The notes under the pieces: generated by a model
What the model was told of the DNA's origin: nothing
Databases searched by the model: none
What the model saw: only the letters and a program-made list of their open reading frames with translations
Program-made: the position numbers and the translations under genes
Shown: positions 56,321-64,000 of the stretch, in pieces
How the letters are laid out: each line of letters begins with the position of its first letter
Position numbering within the stretch: position 1 is the first letter of the stretch
DNA from: Xanthostigma xanthostigma
Taxonomy: Eukaryota > Arthropoda > Insecta > Raphidioptera > Raphidiidae
DNA: 64,000 nt
Reading direction: 5' to 3'
Assembly (NCBI GenBank): GCA_963575645.1
Contig: OY754469.1
Span: 13,038,001-13,102,000 of the forward strand

Positions 56321-57514
56321 ATTTTTTTAGTACACCATCGATTGTGCAATAAAATTTAGAGAGCTATTTTACCTATTTTATCTACCGTCAAGTTGCTTGC
56401 GATATCTTGAGCAATTCGATCAATATTCTGGCAGTATATCTTACAAGAATACTGCAACGTCTCAGGACTCGTCACAATAAAAAAATAAATAATAAGACTC
56501 AATAATGTTAACAAAATTTTTATTACTCAATTCCACACTCAGTACCATCTACTAGCGTGGTTACCGGCATACTGCCGACTCATTTTACCAGGTCACTCCG
56601 CCTGTTTAGCGGGGAGGGGGGTTACTCGGTATGTTACAATACATAGAGGCGCACAAGTTAGAACAAATTCATAAAATTCCAGGGATAAAGTGTTATTAAT
56701 CTTGAAAAAAAATTGTTTTTGGACACATGTTCATAGTAACTCATATTTTTATTCAAAGAATCTCCTCTTGAAGTGTTTCGCAATATTAAAAAATCAACCC
56801 TGTATATCACGTTCCCCCAGCTTCAATCTGTTTAGTTGGTATCACTTGCTCTTTCTTGAAATTAAACACTCTTGAGGAATACAAATAGAACGCAAAACTG
56901 TCGACAGCTTTATTTTATTTGGTGTTAGAAAAACTTTATTGTAATATGTATTCCGATATCGTATCTGAAATTATTTTAGGGAATAAAATTTAGTTTTTAT
57001 ATTGCTGCATTTATTTACACAGTGCGTTAAGCATCTCCCCGTATATTTATTCACTTTTTTGTTTTATCATGCAACCTGTTTTTCGATCAGGCTTCGTCCG
57101 GGTAGATTTTGGTTTGGTAGCGAATGGGTTCGTTCCACATTTTTTTAGGGTTGAAATTTACGTTATAAATAGATAACAAAATATTTTTTTGAGAATTTTT
57201 CGGAAGCTTTTTCAACAAGAAAAACATATCCAAAAGTGTGTATTTTACAATGTAATTTTAAACATAGGATATTCCCGCCACGGAGGTACGTCATTGCTGG
57301 ACAGTTTCAACTGAATGGCTGCCTGTTAATAGTAGCCTTTTTGAAGAACATTTTTTTTAACGAAATATTTAAGGTTTGGATTAGCGCTTAAACCAAACTC
57401 AAACTTTTGAGAATTAATAGTAAAATTGAATGTTACTTTTTGGTTAGCAAAATAAAATTTATAAAATGAAACTATAAATTTTTGTTGATTTCTTCTTATC
57501 AACAAGATTGCCGG

Positions 57515-57650
57515 CTTAGGAATTACCATTTCTCGGCGAGAGGCAGTCGGAAAAACTCCCAGCCACATCTGCCCCCGCCGGGATTCGAACGCGGTACCTC
57601 CCGAATGCGAGTCTAGTGCTCTCGCCGCTACGCCACCCCGCTCGGTAATC
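57515..57650 (-). mobile_element. tRNA-derived SINE
   Basis: On the minus strand ACCGAGCGGGGTGGCGTAGC begins the head. The A box TGGCGTAGCGG is at 57635-57625 and the B box CGTTCGAATCC at 57591-57581, followed by CGGCGGGGGCAGATGTGGCT and a non-tRNA body. The cloverleaf is not complete and no CCA-proximal acceptor stem pairs up, so it is a SINE, not a tRNA gene. The long minus frame across it is incidental. Confidence 0.7.
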
Positions 57651-57763
57651 TTCAAAAGTTCTTCATCGATTGCTCTGAAATTTTGACACAACTTTGTATT
57701 TGAGTACGAGCGTGTATACTTATTATACTATTGTATAGATGTCACACCTGTGACAGGTGAAAA

Positions 57764-57888
57764 CATCTGTTGGACGTTAAAGCATCCACGCTATACTAAA
57801 TATTTTACGGCAATAGGAGCGCCATCTGTTGGCCGTTAAAGCAGCACACACTATACAAAATATTTGACGGTAACGTGAGCGTCATTCA
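57764..57888 (+). repeat. Diverged tandem duplication, about 63-bp unit
   Basis: CATCTGTTGGACGTTAAAGC and CATCTGTTGGCCGTTAAAGC each lead into a CACTATAC...AAATATTT-ACGG segment and a GAGCGCC/GAGCGTC end. Confidence 0.7.
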
Positions 57889-58521
57889 AACCAGACTGAG
57901 CCACAGCAACGCGTGGCAGGGTACAGCTAACGATTTACAGAAATCCTCTATCGAGCAGTCTTTCATCATATTCTGAAGAAAATGTTTTTTTTTTCGTAAT
58001 TCTGAAACAATGGCGCGTTATGCTAGAAGCTATTGTTATGATTGTTAATAAATCCAGAGGATTTATTCACGCTCACGCACCATCCATAATAATACATTAT
58101 TATATTTCCCTCTCCCTCCCTCTCACCCCCCACTCTTTGTCACTCTCTCTCTCTCTCTCTTGACGGGAAACGTGTTTTTTTTTTGTTTACGTCAGCGTTG
58201 TTCAAACAATGGCCAGGAAGTATCAGAATGAATAAAATAACTGACTGCATTTGGTGCTGTTAAAACGGCATTTAATTAATATGTTAATTTTCACTTACGG
58301 CTAACAATAATAACGATTCCGAAAACAATAAAACAAAGCTTTTAAAAGCAGTGGAAAATATTGAAATAGACTTTATTATCGCAGAGAGTGAGTCTGGGAA
58401 AAATGGGGATGAGATAGTGAGCGAAAATGAAAAGCACACACAATCTCTGAGCAAAATTTGTGATTGCTCTTTAAACTGTGTACAGTAAATTGACAATGTA
58501 ACAATTATTATAATTTTATTC

Positions 58522-58640
58522 AATATATTTATTAACGTAAGTTTGTAACATGAATATTATTTAATTCAACATATTTATTAACGTAAGTTTGTAACATAAA
58601 TATTATTTAATTAAACACATTTATTAATTTAATTTTTTAT
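58522..58640 (+). repeat. Tandem repeat, unit about 45 bp, 2.5 copies
   Basis: ATATTTATTAACGTAAGTTT, GTAACATGAATATTATTTAA is repeated almost unchanged, then a third partial copy (ACACATTTATTAATTTAA). Confidence 0.75.
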
Positions 58641-59484
58641 ACATGAACACTACTTCCTAGTTCATACGCTCCGCTGCCATCGTGCCTTTTTTTTTTTACA
58701 TGACCACCAGTGTACACCAGTGGCGGCGTGGTTTTTTAAGACGTGGTGTTACAACAAAACAAAAAAAATGGAACCGCTTTAACAAAAGTCCACCAAAAAA
58801 AGAAAATTACATAAAAAAATTATTACATTTGGAGATCGGCGCCAATGTTGCTAAAACTTCTTTATATAGAACAGAATATACCAGAATATGCCCATAAGTA
58901 TTCAACGCGACGTCAGAAAGTACAATTCTATATACACTGTAAACTCTATATAGCGACACTCAAGGGATTGTGCAATTTGTGGCGTTATTGAGAGTTGTCG
59001 TTAAAAAGAGAAGAAATAATCCATTGATATTTAGATCAATTTCTTAAGAAATTTTCCATCCTCTTCTGATTCTATAATTTTTTCTTTGTTCTTCCATATT
59101 GTCGATACGTTCTAGCGACTGAATCGAAAGCGTCTTCCAACATCACTTATCTTTTCTCCCGCCTCATTGCGCGTATTAATAAAACTTTTTCGTCAATACG
59201 CAAAGATTTTTTTTTATTCGCCATGTTCACAGCTTGCATAAGTTTGTCGACAACTAAGAATATGATAACTTATCGATAAGCAGCTGAGCAAAACATATGA
59301 AAGATAATCCCAACAAACAAAAGAACGATTTTTTTAGAATCTTCCATACCCATGATGCCGACAACAAACCAACAAAATAACAAACAAGTACTGTTTATTG
59401 CTTAATGATGACGTATTGTTGTCGTTATTTAGAGTGAATGTGTCATTATTTAGAGTGTATAGATCGTATAAGCAACAAGGTATA

Positions 59485-59966
59485 GTCAGAGTGCCCGTCG
59501 GCAAAAATTTTATTGATACATACTCTCCCCAAACTTTGTATATGGTTTCATTAGGCCTAGTCTGACACCTGTGTGTTTTTTTAATTGGATAGCTTAAAAA
59601 CTTCAACCAAAACGCTAAAATAATGTTCTCTGACAAATAATATGATTCATTTTAAATGTCTGACACCTAGAATATGTCGACCATATTCGAGGTGTCAGAC
59701 ATTTTAAATGGTTCATGTTATTTGTCAGAGAACATTATTTTAGCGTTTTGGTTGAAGTTTTTAAGCTATCCAATTAAATAAACAAACAGTACCTATAAAT
59801 TTTTACATGTCGTCAAAACGACATCTTTCGGAAAGTTTAGAGAGAAAACGCCCCAAAATCAAGAATGTCATAGAGGAAATAGGTGTCAGACTAGGCCTAA
59901 TGAAACCATATACAAAGTTTGGGGAGAGTATGTATCAATAAAATTTTTGCCGACGGGCACTCTGAC
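59485..59966. mobile_element. Family H full copy, TA-flanked
   Basis: Ends GTCAGAGTGCCCGTCGGCAA and its inverse TTGCCGACGGGCACTCTGAC, with TA on both sides (59483-59484, 59967-59968). Most of the 482 bp is an inverted repeat; the right arm has about 110 extra bases, including a small frame at 59807. The TA duplication suggests a Tc1/mariner-type mobiliser. Confidence 0.8.
59807..59941 (+). other. 44-codon frame in family H, unrecognised
   Basis: MSSKRHLSESLERKRPKIK followed by VIEEIGVRLGLMKPYTKFG and a stop after SMYQ (residue 20, an Asn, lies between the quoted parts). The lysine/arginine-rich start and amphipathic middle look more protein-like than most frames here. It overlaps the right-arm segment that is absent from the left arm. 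I do not recognise the family. In the 48 kb copy the frame breaks after about 20 codons, so current coding is doubtful; it may be a relic of a transposase start. Confidence 0.25.
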
Positions 59967-60883
59967 TAGTAAACCAAATGGAGCTAAGTAATTTCGACGC
60001 TTTAAGGAGTTTGTAATATATCGAGTGACGTTAAATGGAGTTTACACGGTATATAACTATCAATTGTAGACGATTCCCAATTTCATAAACACGGTGTATA
60101 CAAAATGAGAGTATATGTTTTTCACATTTCATTTAAGTTTAATGAATTCACTTTTAAGAATTGCGAATGAACATACAACAATAATAAAACAAAAGACGTT
60201 CCTTTGACTTGAACCGCTCCATATTAAGGACGATAATCAGAATGAAACGTTAATGCCACCTCGTAAATCAAAAAGTACGGTGATAAATTTCACCAGAGTG
60301 TAATTTCATTACCATATATAAGTATTACGGGCCATACATTTACATATTATTGCTTTGAATTTCTGACGAAATGAAGGGTACTTTACGATAATGTAATAAA
60401 GGTGTGCAGTCATTCGTACAGGTTGGTTCTATTTTATTGCGGATAGCGAAAAGAAGAGCGCATATTACCTACCAATTATTTGGAAAGGTATCGTCGACTC
60501 GGGTGATGAGGATCGATTTTAGCGGTTTAAATTTGGTTTAGATATATTTGGAAAAAACTCTATTTTTGTTCATCTTTTCTTTATATTATATATCTGTTCT
60601 GAAAATAAGTGGCTAGAAATAAAAAAAAAATTGTCCGCTTCGCCCTCTAGAAAAATCGTTTTCCCTTTTTCGTTTTCATATAAACTTTTCAGTTCCCGAA
60701 ATGTAACACTCCAGGCTTTAGTCTACATATGCTGTTGCAGAAAGCGTTGTCAAAAAATTTGATTTGGCAATAACTCTGGACACATATTTCTCCATAAAAA
60801 AACACTGTAGAAATTTAAACCGATTCTGCTCGAAAAATAATCAAGTTACAACTAAACAATTTGGATGTTTTAAGCAAAGTTTT

Positions 60884-61545
60884 ACCATTCCAACCCACAA
60901 GTGGGGAATGGTAGGTACTAGTTTAGGTCAAAAAAACTTATCAAAATTTTTACAACATTTTTTCGTTTTGAGATCCCCGAATCCAAAAAAAAACATATTT
61001 TTGGAAAAACTGTGCGTCTGTTAGCCCGTTAGTCTGTTTGTCTGTGAGCACGATACAGGTCAAACGGATTGAAACCAAATTTTAAGAGGATGTTTGGTAT
61101 GCAAATATGAAGTGCCCTATTGTTTTTTGAGGAAAATCGGTGTATGTGCAGAAGAGATATATGCTATAACGGTGTTTTTTTATATAATAATGGTATACTT
61201 TTTATAACGGCCTATAATTCTATTAATTTTTCAAGAAAGTTTAGTTAAAACCATATTTTTAAAACTGTATAGTTTCGGAAATATTTTGAAAATAAAATAA
61301 AATCAGCTGTTCTTTAGTTTTGTAGATCTGTCAGAAATAAACTAGTTAAGTATGCTTTGCTTAATTTTTACATGACGTGCTAGATATTATGTAGGTAACC
61401 AATTCAACGAATAGCAAATATTATATTGAATACTAGCTATTACCCGCGTCACCTCACGCGATATCAGAAATTGTCTTTTCTTTAATATAAGTGTCAATAT
61501 TTCTAAAGTTGGAATGGTCCCGTCGCACAATTGGCTGGAATTTTT
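60884..61545 (+). mobile_element. Family C full-length copy
   Basis: Terminal hairpin ATTCCAACCCACAAGTGGGG at the left and CGTCGCACAATTGGCTGGAA at the right, with every shared block between them. It is the clearest reference for the family in this window. Confidence 0.8.
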
Positions 61546-63540
61546 TTTGTGACAGTCGTGGACTAGTTTCCAGACATGTATCCTTGGCCGACAAAAGTTT
61601 TAACTAATTCCAGAAAAAAATTGTCAGGAGAAAACGTTGCAACAAATTAATAATTTTTGGAAAAATAAATGAATGAAAGAATGGCAATACTTGTGGAATT
61701 CATGATCACATGTACAGGGTATTTCCTGGTTGTAAACTGATCGCAATCGTTACTTTAAGTATAATTATTTTTTAATAAGTCGCGTTCTAAGCTAATAAAA
61801 ATAAGCCTTTCGTCGCCTTAAAGTGCGGAGCCATTAGCTACAAAAAAAATATAAGCATTAGCTTTTAATAGGTACATTGAATTATTACTGTGATACTAAT
61901 TTTCATTAACCTCACATTCAGTACTGCGATAAGGCTTATTGATTGGGTACTGAACGCATTTTTAAATAAAATGAGTAGTACTTGAAAAAAAATATTTAAG
62001 AACGACGCATATTTTTAGTTATACTTTAAAAACTAAAAAAAATTCTTTAATAACAATGCATTTCGAATCTTCTCGGTTTCCGGGCTTGTAGGCCATGATC
62101 CATTAGTATGCAGGTAGAAATACCAATGGACCACGGCCTACAAGTCCGGCCGAGAAAGCCTACATACTTGGATAACAATGTATTATATACATGTTCATAG
62201 GCAAAGCTTCTTATTTAAATTGTTCCTCAGCCAACACTTTCTTAACATTTGGTATCTTCAAAGTTAGCTCTTTCCAACGACTTAATTATACATGACGTGA
62301 CCGGTAATTGCTCGTATTCCTCTCGGAAGAAGAAACTACGACTAATTTGGAATGATTTAACCTCTATCACTTGGGGGTCGGAAATGCGTTATTTTCGTAA
62401 TCTCTACATCGGTTTTCTTTTTACAAAAATCCGAATTTTGGGAGTTGAAAATTAAAAAAATTCTCACTTTTTGATCTGATAGCTTACTAATTGGACTACC
62501 TTCCTAAAGCTAAAAACCACGAAATTTACTGTTGGATTTTGTTGTTCGTTAAAACTTACAATAAATAAAAAAATAAAAATAAAAATTCTTCACAAATGTA
62601 TCATTATCATACGAGCAATCACCCTATATAAAAGAAATTATTTTAGTCATATTTTACGAAGTAAAATTATTTTTTAATTGCCATAATAGTTGTATATTTA
62701 AAATCTTTAGTAGATACATAAATAACTGTTCAACCTCATAATTTTTATTTCGTAAAAGATAAAACAAAATACATCTCAAGCTTAGAAGAGTACAACTTTT
62801 TTTGTTTTCTTTTTTGCCGTCAGAATGAACCTTGTTTATAGAATGGAAGTAGGTTAGCGGTAGATTTTGCATAATAAAGCCACTATGTGTTTAGTGAATT
62901 CATTCGCGGTTAATATATTAACACTGCAAAATTACGACGTCATTTGAAAATGCACAGGAGATATTCCATCCATTAGAGATGTGGGATAAGCTCGAAAATT
63001 ATAGAGTCAAGCTTGAATAAAAACTGGTTATAAAACTTAAATCGTTTGCAAAAATAAAAAACAAAATTAAAAATTCTGAAAAGCCCTACACTACACACTA
63101 CACACAATTTTATATAAAACGATCTTGCAAAAATGAATGAAATATTAAATAGTTCTGAGTTTCTGACAAATATAACATTATTAGCAGTCCGTCCTGGTTT
63201 CACGCGTTTCTCGAATTTCATCACGTTATAAAAGCTTTCAAAATTTGTTTATTTTGTTTATTATAATTTTTTAAAGTTAACAAAACATTGAAAAACTGTG
63301 CTTTTTTGAAAAATTTAAGAATAATTATAATAAAATAAACAATTTTTTATAAACTTTTACAACATGATCTTGTTAAGTATATATGTAAAAAGGGCTCCGT
63401 GAAGCAAAACATTCTTTTTCGTTTTTTGTTAATAACAAATGCAATTTTTGTCGGCGCAAAAAATAAGCTATTGCTCATATTTTTAGAAGACTTGGATCTA
63501 TTTTTCGCAAATATCTCACTTCTTGACTAGGCTACTATAC
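61546..63540. other. AT-rich DNA, no gene recognised
   Basis: TGTACAGGGTATTTCCTGGT at 61711 resembles a single transposon end. The hairpin at 62071 is noted separately. 63375-63530 repeats part of 53310-53930 (GGGCTCCGTGAAGCAAAACA; TTTTTAGAAGACTTGGATCT; TTCTTGACTAGGCTAC). Confidence 0.4.
62071..62156. repeat. 86-bp hairpin
   Basis: TCTCGGTTTCCGGGCTTGTA plus GGCCATGATCCATTAGTAT, mirrored by ATACCAATGGACCACGGCCT and ACAAGTCCGGCCGAGAAA. Compact and GC-rich against AT-rich flanks. Confidence 0.75.
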
Positions 63541-63670
63541 GATAGATTGATAGATAGTTTATTCATCATACCGTCAAAACATAGTTTGAATATGACAAGA
63601 CACAACATACAAAATGCAAGATTTAGATCATAGAAAATAAAATAGCAAGAAAGCTTATGAGGTATAAAAA
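63541..63670 (-). mobile_element. Probable LINE 3' end, minus orientation
   Basis: Read on the minus strand: CATTTTGTATGTTGTGTCTT, then GACGGTATGATGAATAAACT and ATCTATCAATCTATC. It has an AATAAA signal followed by TATC-type units. The 5' limit is uncertain. Confidence 0.4.
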
Positions 63671-63788
63671 TCGTCTAGTGAATAAAAACATTGCTCAATT
63701 AATTTTTTTTTTTAAATACGCTTGAAGCTTGAATTAAGATTGTTTCACCAATATCGCGATTAGTAATCTTTACTATCGTTCATAGGGC

Positions 63789-64000
63789 TTCACACGAGAC
63801 GAGAGTAGACGAGACTATCAAAAATCTCGTCTCGGTCTCGTCAATCCCTAGAAAATTCAGTCTCGTTCAAGTCTCGGTCTCGTCTCGTTACCAGATGTCT
63901 CGTCTCGTCTCGCTTAGTTTTAAATAATGATAATATATATTATATAAACTAAATAATAAATAATAATAAGTAGTTTTTTAAAGCTATATTTATTACGTTA
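63789..64000. mobile_element. Left end of a probable hAT-like element cut by the window edge
   Basis: It begins AGGGCTTCACACGAGACGAG and holds many GAGACGAGAC/GTCTCGTCTC units in both orientations between 63797 and 63910, then AT-rich sequence. The arrangement copies the other subterminal-repeat hAT elements in this window. The right end and target duplication lie outside. Confidence 0.45.

Larger units (their letters stand above)
57651..59484. other. Unassigned stretch with small tandem repeats
   Basis: It holds the tandems at 57764 and 58522 and a pyrimidine tract with a CT-dinucleotide run at 58108-58161. No gene was recognised; frames at 58284 and 58682 have no domain or splice context. 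Confidence 0.35.

Noticed and set aside
57580-57650. tRNA gene on the minus strand
   Set aside because: A and B boxes are present, but the cloverleaf stems do not close and a SINE body follows.
57326-57691. 121-codon minus-strand frame
   Set aside because: Runs across a tRNA-derived SINE with A and B boxes and AT-rich flank; no domain.

Overview
The window is non-coding, repeat-saturated DNA of an insect, almost certainly a moth or butterfly (Lepidoptera). It is strongly AT-rich and has no operon-like gene packing. Several of its interspersed repeats are ones I recognise by pattern from lepidopteran genomes: the element ending in a 'GAAGTCGGTTAAA' border, the 'GGGTTCCGTACCC' repeat, the 'GACTGACTGACTGA...CAACGCACAG' repeat, and Helitron 3' ends in CTAG|T. 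No database was searched. The species cannot be named from this sequence.

Only one host protein-coding segment is convincing: a 246-bp internal exon on the minus strand (28711-28956). It encodes the C-terminal two thirds of an immunoglobulin domain of a neural cell-adhesion type protein (klingon/lachesin-like). It has a good acceptor, a good donor and phase 1-1 boundaries. No partner exon was found, so much or all of the rest of the window is probably long intron of this gene, or intergenic DNA (inference).

Everything else I can support is transposon-derived. Labels A-L, S, T and U below are local to this answer. Families with TTA target duplications (PIF/Harbinger-like) are A (4080, 11067, 12296, 27493, 38798), E (23768, 51818) and I (1708). 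hAT-like elements with 8-bp target duplications lie at 26196, 27839, 30386, 32508 and 39869, and a probable edge copy at 63789. TA-flanked elements are a Tigger/pogo derivative at 8122 that keeps the start of its transposase, family L at 20802 and family H at 59485. Families B, C, D, F, G and J are further short non-autonomous elements. C is the most abundant, with nine or more pieces. Helitron 3' ends lie at 29670, 30056, 35720 and 43903. LINE remnants include one recognisable reverse-transcriptase C-terminus (11223-11681) and several tails. tRNA-headed SINE pieces lie at 51280 and 57515.

Layout: 0-7 kb holds foldbacks, the family S duplication and a heat-shock-like promoter signature near 5.9-6.05 kb. 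7.5-13 kb is a nest of J, Tigger, C, A and LINE. 13-24 kb holds foldbacks and families G, C, D, L and B. 24.8-25.7 kb is a large pentanucleotide array. 26-28.7 kb holds hAT elements and a three-deep nest beside the Ig exon. 29-45 kb holds Helitrons, hAT elements, a 151-bp tandem repeat, and families B, C and A. 45-52 kb holds G, C, H, a SINE and E. 53-55.2 kb is an unusual locus where perfect 107-bp direct repeats bracket an element containing an 82/83-bp satellite. 56-64 kb holds F, SINE, H, C and Helitron-poor AT-rich DNA. Insertions into insertions give a relative age order at several loci.
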